Numbered from the stretch's first letter, positions 52,111 through 63,100 are shown. The stretch is 64,000 nt of DNA from Aeoliella straminimaris (GCF_024054565.1 NZ_JAMXLR010000090.1:1-64000), one strand, 5' to 3'. Numbers and translations are program-made. The notes: generated by a model from the sequence alone, not told the origin.

Positions 52111-52989
52111 CTACGCGGCTGCATCCTCGCTCTTGAGCTGCCGGATGGCTTTGAGGAAGTCGTCGACCGACTGGTACCGCTCGTCCGGGTCGTTCTCGAT
52201 GCACTTCAAGATGGCCGCGTCCAGACGGGGATCGATCTTGGGGTAGTGCTCGGCCACCGGCTTGGGCTTGGAGGCCCCATGCGACATGGCGGCCAGGCCG
52301 TCGCTGCCGCGGGCCCAGGGGAGATCGAAGGCGAACATCTCGTAGATCGACACACCCAGAGCGAAGATATCCAGCCGCTTGTCGGTCACCTTGCGGCGTA
52401 CCACCTCGGGCGCCATGTAGTTGGGCGTGCCGGTGCGGATGCCGGGCTGCATGTACGATCGCTCGGCCGGTACGGTCAGGCCGAAGTCGATCAGCTTGAG
52501 CGACGTGGCGTCCTTGGCACACACGAAGTTCCGCGGGCAGATATCGCGGTGGATGTAGCCGGCGTCATGCACCACCTTCAGGGCCTCGGACATCTGCCGC
52601 AGCAGGGTCAGGCGGTTGCCGTCCAAGAGCGGGCTCTTGCCGACAATCAACGAGTTGAGGCCCGGCCCATCCAAAAACTCCATGACGATAAACTGCTCGT
52701 CATTGGTTGTGACGCCGTACTGCAGCGTGGTGACGATCAGCGGGTGATTGAACGAGCTGGCGATCTTGCCTTCGCTCGGCTTATCGAGCCCCTTAAAGCG
52801 GGCTTCGAGCGACTGGGTCTTGTTCCGGTCGAGGATCTTCAGGCCGACGATCTGCTCGGTCTGTCGGTCGCGAGCCATGTAAAACTCGCTCATCGTGCCC
52901 GAGACCGCCTCGCGCATGAACTGATACCGCTTCTGGACGTCGACCTTGCCCCCTTCGATCATCGACTTAAAGAAATTGCCAATTCCCAC
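52111..52989 (-). CDS. Serine/threonine protein kinase (Hanks type), 292 aa
   Basis: Cytoplasmic; no transmembrane or PASTA region, unlike many bacterial Hanks kinases. Active-site residues are present: Lys51 (VGLKILD, equivalent to VAIK), His147-Arg148-Asp149 with Asn154 (HRDICPRNF) and Asp168 (DFG). The activation segment has GTPNYMAPEV. The ATP glycine loop is degenerate: AVSGTMSEFYMA has one glycine only where G-x-G-x-x-G is usual, so nucleotide binding may be atypical. The final 30 residues are charged (KAIRQLKSEDAAA). Substrates unknown. Upstream genes on the same strand are the ABC exporter; downstream is the small basic protein. Confidence 0.95.
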   Translation of the reverse strand: MGIGNFFKSMIEGGKVDVQKRYQFMREAVSGTMSEFYMARDRQTEQIVGLKILDRNKTQSLEARFKGLDKPSEGKIASSFNHPLIVTTLQYGVTTNDEQFIVMEFLDGPGLNSLIVGKSPLLDGNRLTLLRQMSEALKVVHDAGYIHRDICPRNFVCAKDATSLKLIDFGLTVPAERSYMQPGIRTGTPNYMAPEVVRRKVTDKRLDIFALGVSIYEMFAFDLPWARGSDGLAAMSHGASKPKPVAEHYPKIDPRLDAAILKCIENDPDERYQSVDDFLKAIRQLKSEDAAA

Positions 52990-53180
52990 TGTAGGTTGCC
53001 TCGCCAGGAGCGGTTCAGTTCCGGTAATTCTCCAATATACGCAGCCTCTGGGGGGGACGGCAACGCTCTTGTTCGCTTGAGACCGGGGTTTGCCGAGGCC
53101 GAAGGGACGCTCAACTCCGTGAAAACACGGACCGCATGGCGGTCCGACTAGGTAGCGAGACCGCGGGAAAACGGTTGGGC

Positions 53181-54443
53181 CTACCGCTGCCGGACCTTCA
53201 CGCCGTCGGCGATTTTGTCGCTGGGGTGGATGATCACCTGGTCGCCCTCGGCCAGGCCTTCGCGGATTTCGGCCTCCAGGCCGTTTTGGTAGCCGGGCAC
53301 CACCTTGGTCTCGACCGCCCGGCCGTCGACCACTTTGAACACGGCCCAGCCCTCGTCGGGGCGGAACAGCGAGCTGGCGGGGATGCGGAGCACGTCCTTG
53401 GCCTCGGCCACGACGATCCGTGCTTCGACTCGGAAACCGTCGCCCAGGTTCTGCCGCTCGTCGGCGGGATCGGTCAGGTCGACAATTACGTTGACCCGCT
53501 GCTCCTCGACCCCCAGCGTAGAGATCTTGGTAAAGCCGCTGGGCTCCACCAGCCGCACTCGGCCATTAAGCACGGGCTCGCCCCCCCAGTGTTCGAGCAT
53601 CACTCGGGCGCCGGGCTGGATCTTGACCGCATCGCTCGACAGCACGTCGATTTCCACTTCCAAGTCGCTGGGGTCGCCCAACTCCAGCAGCGACATGCCG
53701 GCGGTGACAACGGCCGAGCTCTCCTGAAACACCCGCAGAACCCGGCCGGTGATGGGCGAGCGAATGGTGTGGTTCCAGCTGTTGCCATTGGTGCCATTCT
53801 CGTTGGCGGCATTCTTCTCGTCGGCACCGCCATTGGGCAGCTCCTGGTTGCCGGCGTTTTCTTCGTCGCGCGGTCGGGAACGCAATAGCGCCGCCCGCGC
53901 CTGCTGCAGTTCGAACTCCGCGATTTCCTGCGCGTACTTCGCCGCACGGAGTTCTTCGCTGGCCGCCTGAAAGCGGGCTTCGGCATCGTCGATTTCCGAT
54001 CGCATCACCGCCGCTTGCGAGGCGCGCAGGCGGGCCAGATAGGTTTCGGCATTGCCCAGATCGATGCGGGCCTGCGAGAGCACGGGCTCGGACTTCTTCA
54101 CCGAGGCCTCGGCCGCTTTCACCCGGGCTTCGGCCTGGGCGATTGCCCGCGCGTCGAGCAGTTCGGGGTCGCGGGGTTCGATGGTCGCCAGCAACGTTTT
54201 ACCCGCCACGACCACGTCGCCCGGGTCCATGTTGATTCGCAAGAGCCGCCCAGAAAGCGGCGTCGAGACAACGTATTTCTCGCGGATGCGGGTCTTGCCG
54301 TCTTCGTCCACGGTCACCAGCACGGTGCCCCGCTCGACGGTGGCCATATCGACCTCGACCGCTTCGGGGACAAACGACCAGACAATCAGCCCGACGAGCC
54401 CAAGACCAACGGCAATCAAAATCCAGGTGAGCCAGCTTTTCAT
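53181..54443 (-). CDS. Membrane fusion (HlyD/RND-type) adaptor of an ABC exporter, 420 aa
   Basis: N-terminal membrane anchor at residues 3-24 (SWLTWILIAVGLGLVGLIVW), then a beta-barrel/lipoyl half (VERGTVLVTVDEDGKTRIRE, LRINMDPGDVVVAG), a long coiled-coil hairpin (about 95-185, with ARVKAAEASVKKSEPVLSQA and AEARFQAASEELRAAKYAQE), an unusual Asn/Glu/Gly-rich insert near 195-225 (NAGNQELPNGGADEKNAANE), a second lipoyl half (RSPITGRVLRVFQESSAVV) and a C-terminal beta-barrel domain. It bridges the inner-membrane transporter and a possible outer-membrane channel. The start at 54443 fits the anchor. It is the last gene of a three-gene module (ATPase, permease, adaptor). Confidence 0.94.
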   Translation of the reverse strand: MKSWLTWILIAVGLGLVGLIVWSFVPEAVEVDMATVERGTVLVTVDEDGKTRIREKYVVSTPLSGRLLRINMDPGDVVVAGKTLLATIEPRDPELLDARAIAQAEARVKAAEASVKKSEPVLSQARIDLGNAETYLARLRASQAAVMRSEIDDAEARFQAASEELRAAKYAQEIAEFELQQARAALLRSRPRDEENAGNQELPNGGADEKNAANENGTNGNSWNHTIRSPITGRVLRVFQESSAVVTAGMSLLELGDPSDLEVEIDVLSSDAVKIQPGARVMLEHWGGEPVLNGRVRLVEPSGFTKISTLGVEEQRVNVIVDLTDPADERQNLGDGFRVEARIVVAEAKDVLRIPASSLFRPDEGWAVFKVVDGRAVETKVVPGYQNGLEAEIREGLAEGDQVIIHPSDKIADGVKVRQR

Positions 54444-54524
54444 GATGGTGGGGGGTAGGTCGGGGGCTGGGGACAGACGATTCAGCAGGGGGCACAACAG
54501 CGCGGCGACAAAAGCGGCCCGCGG

Positions 54525-56894
54525 CTACTCGCGCGATTTCAGTACGGCGATCAGGTCGAGGTGGTCGAGCTTACGACGCACCAGCAGCGCGGACAACACC
54601 GATGCAGTGAGCACCACGGACACGGCCAGCCCGTACGTCGATTTCTCGATGATGAAGGGGAAACGGAAGGCCTCCTCGTTGGCCAGGTAGGTCGACAACA
54701 GATAGGCGAACGACCAGCCGATGCCCATGCCCAGTGGCAGCGCCAGCACCGTGATCACGCCCAGTTCGCCCAGCAGGATGGCGGAGATTTCGTGGCGGGT
54801 GAAACCAATCACGCGGAGCGTTGCCAGCTCGCGACTCCGCTCCGAAAGGGCGATCCGCGCGCCGTTGTAGACCACGCCCAGGGCAATGATCACCGCAAAC
54901 GTCAGATTGATCGCCTTGATGGTGCCCATGTTCTGGGCGATCGTATCCTGGAAACTCTGCAACGCGTACTCGCGGACGCTCACGCCGGCCAGCGCGGGAA
55001 TCTCCTTCAGTTCCTGATAGACCTCGGCCTGTTGGTTCTGGTCGATTCGCAAGTACGCGCCGCTCGCTCGCGGGGCTTCGCGGAGCAGGCGGTTCATCGA
55101 GTCGAGACTCGTGTAGACGTTCAGCCCGGCGATGTCGTCCAGCAGCGCCAGCACGGGTAGCTTGAGCGTGGGCCGCTTGCCTTCGAGTACTTCGATCGAC
55201 ACCAGGTCGCCCACTTTAGCGCCCAGCTGTTCGGCCAAAATCTTCGACATCACCAGCCCCGCTGGCGGCGGCTGCCAGGTGGCGCGATGGCGGTCCATCA
55301 GCTGGGTCAGGGTTACATCGGTGGGCAGCGACTGCACGGCCACCCGGCGGTAGTGCGGACCATAGCGCACGCGGGCAGGCACCGAACGCATCGGCTCGAC
55401 GTGCATCACGCCGGGAATGCTCGCCAGGGCGTGGGTGATGTCGGTCGAAAGCGGCTCGACGGTGTTCACCTGGATGTCGTACAGCTGCACGCGGTTGTAC
55501 TGCAGGTCGGTGACGTAATCGATGGCGTCCTGCATGAACTGCCCTACGACGATAATGCCCACCGATAGCCCCACGGCGAAGATCGATACGCAGGTTTTGA
55601 TCCGCTGCCGCTGCAATTGGCGGAGCACCATACGGGCCACGTTGGGCAGCATACGGCCGAGGCCCAGTTGCTCGATGAGGGTCGGCTTGAAGTTGGCGGG
55701 CGGCTCGGGCCGCATTGCCTCGGCGGGTGGCACTCGCACCGCTCGCCAGATGGCGGCCGACGCCCCCAGCAAGGCGGCCGTGGCGGCCACCGAGATGGCC
55801 AGCGCCACGATGCTCCAGCGGACGCGAATCAGGATCTCCGGATACTGGTACACACGAGCCAGCATCTCGGTGAAAAACCCAGCCAGCAGATTCCCCCCCA
55901 CGGTGCCCAGCACCGCGCCGGCCAGCGTGATGACCAGCACGAACTTTATGTAATGCCAGGCAATGTCGAAATTTGTGTAGCCAAAGGCCTTGAGCGCAGC
56001 GATCTGCTCCCGCTGCAGGGCCAGCGTGCGGGTGAGCACCACGTTGAACAGGAACGCCGCGACGCACAGAAAAATGGTCGGCGCGATGAGCCCCGTGGTT
56101 TTCAGGCCGCGGATGTCGCCTTCGAGAATCATGTGCGAAATCTGGTCCTTGCGACCGAACGCGCCCCGACCGCCATAGGGATCGAGCAGTTCGTCCATGC
56201 GAAAGATCACTTCGTCGATGTTGGCCCCGTGCAATAGCTCGACCGCGACATCGTTGAACGCCCCTTCCATGTCGAAAGCCATGCTCAGGGCTTCCTCGTT
56301 CATCCACATCACGCCGTAGTGCTTGGGATCGGGCACGATGTCGCCCGGCTTCACCTGGAACACGTACTCGGGCGAGAGCACCACGCCAACGATCCGCAGT
56401 TGCTTGCGGCGGCCGTTGATAATGGCGGCAATCGTGTCGCCGATGTCCAACTCGTTGGCCGCGGCAAACTTCTCGCTGGCCAGCACCTCGTCGTCGGCGC
56501 CTGGCTTCAGCCAGCGGCCGCGACGCAGGTACAACTGGTTCAGCAGCGGTGGATGGGTATCGGGCACGCTAATCAGCTGGCCCAGGGCAGGCTCGTTAAG
56601 GTCGGGGATATCGAGGTTCACGCCTTCGACGATGCGTGTCTCGACATGCGCCACGCCCGGTATCTCCTCCAGGCGGCTCTTCATCGAGTCGGGCACCCGC
56701 TTCGCGCCGGCAAACACCTCGGCAAATCGCGATCGTTCGTAGAACGCCGCGCGGGTCGATTCGAGCGACCGCAGCGCATTCTGCGAATTGACGAACGTCG
56801 CCACGCCCGAGGCGATCACCAGCGCAATGGCAATTGCCTGCCCCCACAGGGCACGCAAGTCGCGGAGCAGTTTGCGATCGAGGGATAAAAGCAT
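54525..56894 (-). CDS. FtsX-like ABC transporter permease, 789 aa
   Basis: Type VII-like (MacB/FtsX/LolC) permease with two FtsX domains, each with three membrane helices, an N-terminal helix at about 17-38 and a MacB-type periplasmic domain between. First FtsX block about 275-410 (APTIFLCVAAFLFNVVLTRT, ITLAGAVLGTVGGNLLAGF), second about 690-780 (LTFAVIIALGVVYNGARIAL, GVITVLALPLGMGIGWSF, LAVSVVLTASVLSALLV). The C-terminal LDLIAVLKSRE is typical. Start at 56894 (MLLSLDRKLLRDL) is preferred to the frame's further ATG at 56918, since the eight extra residues are encoded by repeat-like intergenic DNA. It lies 81 bases before the adaptor and after the ATPase. Confidence 0.92.
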   Translation of the reverse strand: MLLSLDRKLLRDLRALWGQAIAIALVIASGVATFVNSQNALRSLESTRAAFYERSRFAEVFAGAKRVPDSMKSRLEEIPGVAHVETRIVEGVNLDIPDLNEPALGQLISVPDTHPPLLNQLYLRRGRWLKPGADDEVLASEKFAAANELDIGDTIAAIINGRRKQLRIVGVVLSPEYVFQVKPGDIVPDPKHYGVMWMNEEALSMAFDMEGAFNDVAVELLHGANIDEVIFRMDELLDPYGGRGAFGRKDQISHMILEGDIRGLKTTGLIAPTIFLCVAAFLFNVVLTRTLALQREQIAALKAFGYTNFDIAWHYIKFVLVITLAGAVLGTVGGNLLAGFFTEMLARVYQYPEILIRVRWSIVALAISVAATAALLGASAAIWRAVRVPPAEAMRPEPPANFKPTLIEQLGLGRMLPNVARMVLRQLQRQRIKTCVSIFAVGLSVGIIVVGQFMQDAIDYVTDLQYNRVQLYDIQVNTVEPLSTDITHALASIPGVMHVEPMRSVPARVRYGPHYRRVAVQSLPTDVTLTQLMDRHRATWQPPPAGLVMSKILAEQLGAKVGDLVSIEVLEGKRPTLKLPVLALLDDIAGLNVYTSLDSMNRLLREAPRASGAYLRIDQNQQAEVYQELKEIPALAGVSVREYALQSFQDTIAQNMGTIKAINLTFAVIIALGVVYNGARIALSERSRELATLRVIGFTRHEISAILLGELGVITVLALPLGMGIGWSFAYLLSTYLANEEAFRFPFIIEKSTYGLAVSVVLTASVLSALLVRRKLDHLDLIAVLKSRE

Positions 56895-56977
56895 TTGGGA
56901 AATGACAAATCTCTGCATGACGAGTGACGAAGTGCGACCTGTTCGTTATTCGTCGTTCGGGTTTCGAACTTTATAGC

Positions 56978-57703
56978 TCACCATTCGAGTTCCTCCGCGC
57001 GGCGTTTGGTGGAGTTGACGTCGGTGCTGACAATCTTGCCATCGGAAACGTGAATCACCCGGTCGGCCATCTCGGCAATGATCGCGTTGTGGGTGATCAC
57101 GGCCGTGGTGGTGCCGAGCTCTTCGTTGATCCGCTGAATAGCGTCGAGCACCAGAATGCCGGTATGCACGTCGAGCGCGCCGGTCGGCTCGTCGCACAGC
57201 AGCACGTCGGGCCGCTTGGCCACCGCGCGGGCAATGGCCACGCGCTGCTGTTCGCCACCGGAAAGCTGCGCGGGAAAGTGCGTCCGCCGCTTCGCCAGGT
57301 CAACCAGCGAAAGGGCCTCGAGCGGCGTCATCGGATTGCTGGCAATCTCGGTGATCAGTGCCACGTTCTCCTCGGCCGTGAGGCTGGGGATGAGATTGTA
57401 GAACTGAAACACGAACCCCACGTGGCGGCGGCGATACCCGGTGAGCGCGCTATCGTCGAAATCGGTCAGCACGTCGCCGCGATAGCGAATGGTGCCTGCG
57501 GTGGGAACGTCCAAGCCGCCCAGGATATTCAGCAGCGTGCTCTTGCCACTGCCCGAGGGTCCCAGCAGGACAACAAACTCGCCACTGTACAGTTCCAAAT
57601 CGACACCCCGCAGGGCCTGCACGTCCACCTCACCCATGTGATAGGTCTTGGTGACATCGTGCGCCTCGAAGACTCGCTCGCGGTGGGGCGGGTTGGAAGA
57701 CAT
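56978..57703 (-). CDS. ABC transporter ATP-binding protein (MacB/LolD type), 241 aa
   Basis: All ATPase motifs are intact: Walker A GPSGSGKST (48-56), Q-loop Gln100 in FVFQFYNL, signature LSGGEQQR (147-154), Walker B VLLCDEPTG with catalytic Glu172, and the H-loop in VITHN. The sequence resembles LolD/MacB-class ATPases that power mechanotransmission exporters. It is the first gene of the module in the direction of transcription, 83 bases before the permease start. Substrate could be a lipoprotein, toxin, antibiotic or surface molecule; nothing in the sequence decides this. Confidence 0.96.
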   Translation of the reverse strand: MSSNPPHRERVFEAHDVTKTYHMGEVDVQALRGVDLELYSGEFVVLLGPSGSGKSTLLNILGGLDVPTAGTIRYRGDVLTDFDDSALTGYRRRHVGFVFQFYNLIPSLTAEENVALITEIASNPMTPLEALSLVDLAKRRTHFPAQLSGGEQQRVAIARAVAKRPDVLLCDEPTGALDVHTGILVLDAIQRINEELGTTTAVITHNAIIAEMADRVIHVSDGKIVSTDVNSTKRRAEELEW

Positions 57704-57879
57704 GACGGGTGAGGTGGGCGGAAAGTACGGAAACCCTCATTCTAACGCGAAACCACACCGCGGGGGCAGAACGGCATTTTGTCGCACCGCAGGCGCTCTA
57801 ATCGCGATTTGCCCTGGCCGAGCAGGTGGCGTACAACACATTGCGCCGCCTGCTATCCTATTTCGCCGGAGATTTCCGC

Positions 57880-59640
57880 ATGTTGCCCACGCGTTTGCTG
57901 CTTGTCACTGCCCTGCTATCCATTGCGGCATCGGCAAGTCGGGTGCAAGCGGGCGGTGGGCCCGAAAACGTGCTGGTAGTGATCAACCAGAACAGCGAAT
58001 CTTCGAAGACGATTGCCAACTACTATATCCGCAAACGTAATATTCCGGCCAATTGCGTGTTGTATCTCAACTGGAAGGGAGGCCAGGGCAACACGCCCGC
58101 CGGGCGGTTTCGCGATCAAATACTCAAACCGATCATCGAAACCATCGAACAGCGGCATCTGGCTGGCCAAATCGAGTACGTGGTCTACTCGTCTGCTTTT
58201 CCCTACTCCGTCGACTTTCGGGAAGAATTCAAGGACGAAAAGCTGCCCAAGCAGTTCCGCCCGATCGCTTCGCTCACTGGGGCCACCTACCTGTGGGTGT
58301 ACGCGCTGACCAAGAATCCGGCGATGTGCATGCCCACGGTAAACTGGTACGTCACGCCCGAGGCTCGCAAGAACCAGACCTCCTGCGTCAACTGCAAGGA
58401 GGTGGTAACCAATGGCTTTCGGGCACAGCAGTACTGGACCAAAAAAGGCGAGCAAAGCAGCGAGGCAAAGAACGGACAAACCTATTTCCTGTCGACCATG
58501 CTGGGCGTGACCGCCCAAGGCGGCAACACCGTGGATGAAGTGGTGTCGTACCTGTCGCGAAGTTCGGTGGTGGATGCGGCCCACCCCGCTGGCACTTTCT
58601 ATTTCGTGAAGAATGGCGATGTCCGCTCCAAGACACGCGACAAGTGCTATCAACAGGTCTGCGATCAGCTAAAGGCCGAAGGAGCGGAGGCCGTGGTGCT
58701 TAATGGCACGGGGCCGCCGGCCACGTCCGGGGCGATTGGCATCATGCTGGGCACCGCCAGGTTCTCGATCGATGCCAGCGAAACCTCGCTGGTACCGGGC
58801 GCCATCTGTGATCACTTCACCAGTTTTGGCGGCCGATTCAGTCAATCGGGGCAAACCACCCTGGCGACCTGGTTGCGGGCTGGCGCCGCCGGCTCCAGCG
58901 GGACGGTCACCGAGCCCTACGCCATCCAGGCCAAATTCCCGCTGCCCTCGATGCACCTGCACTACTGGCGGGGCACCTCGCTGGGCGAGGCCTTCTATCA
59001 GTCGGTATCGGGCCCCTACCAGTTGCTGGTGGTGGGCGACCCGCTGTGCCAGCCCTTCGCCCGGCCGCCCAAGGTGGAACTCGAGGGAATCAAGCCTGGA
59101 CAACAGCTCTCGGGCGTGGTGGAAATCAAACCGAAGGTGACACCCCAGCCGGGCACCGAGGCCGGCATGGCCGAGTTGTACCTCGATGGCCGGCTGCTGG
59201 CCCGCTACCCGCATCAGATCTCCGCGCCGCTGAAAACGGCCGGCATCGCCCCCGGTCACCACGAATTGCGGCTGGTGGTCAGCACCGACGACAGCATTGG
59301 ATATCGCGGCCGCACGATTGTGCCGGTGGTCGTTCAGCACCCAGATGCCCCCGTGGAAGAAGTGACCATCAAGGTGGAACCGACTCCCGCGGTACCCGCC
59401 GAACAACCGGTGCGAGTGACCGTGTCGGGCCCCGAGGAAGCAAAAGGGATCGAAATTCTGCAGAACCAGCGACGGGTGGGCTTCGTATCAGGCAGTAGCG
59501 GCAGCGTAGAGATCGACTCGAAGCTGCTGGGCCGTGGCCCGGTCGGGCTGACCGCACAACTGGTGGACGCCAAAAAAACAACCTCAGACAACGTGGAAGC
59601 GGGTACCCGATCGAAGACTTGCTGGGTGCTGATCCAGTAG
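57880..59640 (+). CDS. Secreted TIGR03790-family protein with Ig-like C-terminus, 586 aa
   Basis: Signal peptide at about residues 1-25 (MLPTRLLLVTALLSIAASAS). The next 370 residues match the uncharacterised TIGR03790 family: PENVLVVINQNSESSKTIAN, ANYYIRKRNIPANCVLYL, VVYSSAFPYSVDF, GTFYFVKNGDVRSKTRDKC, and ICDHFTSFGGRFSQSGQTTL to the LVVGDPLCQPFA end. The fold resembles a caspase-like or PA14-free peptidase region (C25-like gingipain fold) in some family members, but no catalytic pair can be fixed here. The C-terminal 180 residues are Ig-like repeats (PGTEAGMAELYLDGRLLARY). GGAG lies nine bases before the start at 57880. No operon partner. Confidence 0.86.
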   Translation: MLPTRLLLVTALLSIAASASRVQAGGGPENVLVVINQNSESSKTIANYYIRKRNIPANCVLYLNWKGGQGNTPAGRFRDQILKPIIETIEQRHLAGQIEYVVYSSAFPYSVDFREEFKDEKLPKQFRPIASLTGATYLWVYALTKNPAMCMPTVNWYVTPEARKNQTSCVNCKEVVTNGFRAQQYWTKKGEQSSEAKNGQTYFLSTMLGVTAQGGNTVDEVVSYLSRSSVVDAAHPAGTFYFVKNGDVRSKTRDKCYQQVCDQLKAEGAEAVVLNGTGPPATSGAIGIMLGTARFSIDASETSLVPGAICDHFTSFGGRFSQSGQTTLATWLRAGAAGSSGTVTEPYAIQAKFPLPSMHLHYWRGTSLGEAFYQSVSGPYQLLVVGDPLCQPFARPPKVELEGIKPGQQLSGVVEIKPKVTPQPGTEAGMAELYLDGRLLARYPHQISAPLKTAGIAPGHHELRLVVSTDDSIGYRGRTIVPVVVQHPDAPVEEVTIKVEPTPAVPAEQPVRVTVSGPEEAKGIEILQNQRRVGFVSGSSGSVEIDSKLLGRGPVGLTAQLVDAKKTTSDNVEAGTRSKTCWVLIQ

Positions 59641-60104
59641 TGGGCTGTACGCCTGTTTTGGGGGTTACAGCAGCTATGGTGGGCATCCGAAGGTCGGTTT
59701 GCGACGGCTGCCACCCAACGCGGGAAGCGACCGTAACGGTCGTGCAAGTTGCGCGGGTGGAGTCGTTTACCCCCCTGCGAGCAGGCACCGGTGGTTCGTT
59801 GACAGCCCTGGGGACGCGGCTACGATGAAGGAACGCCAAGTGCGAGGCGCCCGGCCTAGAAATACGCTATCCTAGAGACTCGCAGGGTAGCTCCCTCGTC
59901 GACCAGTCGGCACCTCGACGTTGCGCCTCATGGACGCAACAACAGGTCCCCTGCGAAAACAACTGGGACCACCCCCTCCCAACATTTACCTTTCGCCCGA
60001 TGTCAAAACATCTTTAATCGGAACGCCGGAACCTCCGAATCGTGGCCCCGGGCCACCTGCACATCGGCTCCCAAGCTGCATTTTCATCCATCGAGGAATC
60101 CCTG
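59641..60104. other. Gene-free stretch upstream of the TPR gene
   Basis: No supported gene. A 15-base odd palindrome (GTGGCCC-C-GGGCCAC, 60042-60056) lies about 50 bases before the TPR gene start and could be an operator or a hairpin. The region between 59960 and 60030 is AT-richer and may hold the promoter. Confidence 0.5.
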
Positions 60105-63100
60105 ATGCAACGCTATCGCGTTAACTATGGCCTGCTCATTGGTCTGCTGGTTGGTGGTGTGGTGGCCGCCGTTTCGGTCTACGGTATATGGCGGTGGCAG
60201 ATGGTCAGCAACGCTAAGTCGATGCTCGAGCGTTCGCAACAGGCCGAAGCCGAGGGCGACTACCTGGGAGCGGCCAATGAGCTGCAAAAATACCTGGGTT
60301 TCCGTCCCAACGACGATGAAACTCGCATCAGGCAGGCCATGCTCTGGGTGAAGGTCGCCGAGCAGGCGATGAAAGATGGCGAGTGGCGCGATTTCCATCA
60401 AGTTCGCGGCCTGATCAGCAACGCCCTGTTCAAATACCCCGGCGAGACCCAACTGCGGGAAGCCTATGTCGATCTGCTGGCCAGCGACCGTCGGCTCGAG
60501 GCCGGCTTCGCCAGCGAACAGTTGCAAAACGTGCGGGTGCTGCTGAAGCAACGCCCCGGCGACGTGGAACTGCTGCTGCGCAAGGCGCGGTGCCACAACT
60601 ACCTGAAAGAACCGACTCAGGCGGTGGAAGTGCTGCAGGAATTGGTAGGTTACGACACCGAGACCGACGAGTTTGTGGACGATAAGGCGCTGGCTCCCAA
60701 CAACGTGGATGCCTACAGCATGTTGTCCCGGTTGCTGCTGCAGCTCGACCGCAGAGACGATGCGATTGAAGTCGAGAAGCGTCTGGTCGACACGAATCCA
60801 GAGTCGGCCGAGGCACATCTGGAGCGCGGCATCTTCTTCACCATTATCGATCAGGGCGAGGGAAGTCGCTTAGACTATGGCGACGAGGCCGACGACGAAC
60901 TGAAGAAAGCCTACGAACTCGACCCCAAGGACACCAACGTCCTGCGGGCGCTGGCCGACCGCGCCCTGCGGCAGGAAGACTATGAAACCGCCCGACAGTA
61001 CCTGGAGCAGGGCCTGGCGGAGGGCACCGACAACATGCTGTTCTACCGGGCACTGGCCGGCCTGGAGCGCGCTCAAGGCGACAATCCGGCCGCCTTGGAG
61101 CAGATTGAACGCGGCCTGGAGAAGGTTGGCGAAAATCAGCGTCCGTTTCTGCTGGTCGACAAGATCGATCTGCTGATCGACGAGCGGAATATCGCCGGCG
61201 CCGAAGACATCATCGAGGAGTTTGAAAAAGAGGTACCCATCACGTACCCGCCCGTCGAATTCCAGAAGGCGCGAATCATGGCGGTCCGCGAGCAGTGGCT
61301 CGAGACTTCCCGCGCGCTGGAAGATATTCGCCCTCAAGTGATCGACAACCCTCGCCTACGCATCCAGCTCGACTACCTGCTCGGCATGGCCTACTACAAG
61401 TGTGGCTTCAACGAGAAGGCGATGGAGATTTTCGAACAACTGGTCCGCGAGAACCCGAGCAACGCCCAAGCCAAGGGCATGCTCGTCGAGCTGGCTGACC
61501 GCATGGGACGCGATGCCCCCACCATCGGCGGCGAGACCATTGGCAAGGTCAGCTTCAACGACCGCCTGAAAGAAGAGTTAGGGAAGCCCGAAGACCAGCA
61601 GGACTGGGAAGCCTTCGACAATTTCCTCGTCAACTGGGCGGAAGAGAACAACAAGGACGAGGTCCAGACCAAGTTGCTGAAAATCCAGACCCTGGTTGGC
61701 CAGAAAAAATACGCCGAGGCTCGCAAGCTGTTGCTCGAAGCCTACAACATGGCCAAGGACAACTTGAACGTGCAGCGGGCTGTGGTGCGTCTGGTGGCGG
61801 TCGATCCGGAGCGTGGCCCCGAAAATGCCGTGAAGCTGCTGGACCGCACGGTGGAGAAGTTTGGTGACAACTGGCAATTGCGTCTCGATCGTGCCGATTT
61901 GATCATCGCCCAGAACGATGAGGATATGGCCGAACAACTGCTCGCGTTGACCGAGGGCATCGACGATTGGGATCGCAGCCATCAGGTGGAACTCTGGAAG
62001 GGTGTTGCCTCGCGACTGGCTCGCGTGGGCAAACGCGAGGAAGCAGAAGAAGCCTGGAACCAGGTGGCCCAAATCAACCCCGACGATCTGCCGACGCTGA
62101 TGCAGGTGTTCGACCTGGCACTGGCGCGGAGCGACGACGAAGCCATGCGGGAAGCACAGAAGAAAGTGCTCGACCTGGTCGGCAGCAAGAAGGACGCCAA
62201 CTGGGCCTTCACCGAGGCCGCCCGCAAGTTCGTTCAGTACCGCAACAATCCGGAGAACGAAAAGCTTCGCGAGGAAATCCTCAAGCTGGTGAACACCGCG
62301 CTGGCCGAACGGCCCGACTGGAGCCAACCCTACATCCTGCGGGCGAGCCTGGCGGTCTCCGAACGCGACTACCTGGAGGCGTTGCGGGACTACAAGGAAG
62401 GCTTTAGCCGCGGGCGTGGCAATGCCTTCGCGCTCGGACAATACGTCCGCCTGCTGGCCGCTCAGGGCAGCTTCAAGGAAGCAGCCGATCAACTGGAAGG
62501 CGTGCAGGAGAACATCAAGGTCGTGTTGCTGGGCGAGCTGTACCCTGAGATTTTGTTCCAGGTTGGCCAGTACAGCGATGCTGCCGACGCTGCCAAACGG
62601 CTCGGCAATGCCGGCGAGTCGAACGCCAAGATCCAACTCTGGTATGGCCAGTTCATGCAGCGATTGGCTGGCAATCAGAACGTTTCCAAGGACATCCGCG
62701 AAGATTGCCTGACCGAGGCGGGCGATGCCCTGGCCAAGGCCGTTGAACTGGGAGGCGAATCGCCAGCAGCCTGGCTACCCTACGTGCACTATTTGCTGGT
62801 CACCAGTGCCCATAGTGCTGCCCAAGCCAAAGAGCTCGAAGACTCGGGTGGCTCGCAAGCCGAAATCGACAAGTTCAAGGAAGAAGCGGTGGCCAAACGC
62901 CGTGAGGCTGAGTCGGCTCTGCGCGACGCGCAACTGGCATTGGAAGAGGATCAGCAGCAATTGTTGCTGGCCAACTGCTATCGCGAAATGGGTCGCTGGT
63001 TCGACGCCGAGAGCATTTACCTGCTGGCGCACGAACAGAACCCCGAAGCCGAAAACGTCAACAAGCAACTGGTCGACTTCTACCTGAGCTCCCAATACCC

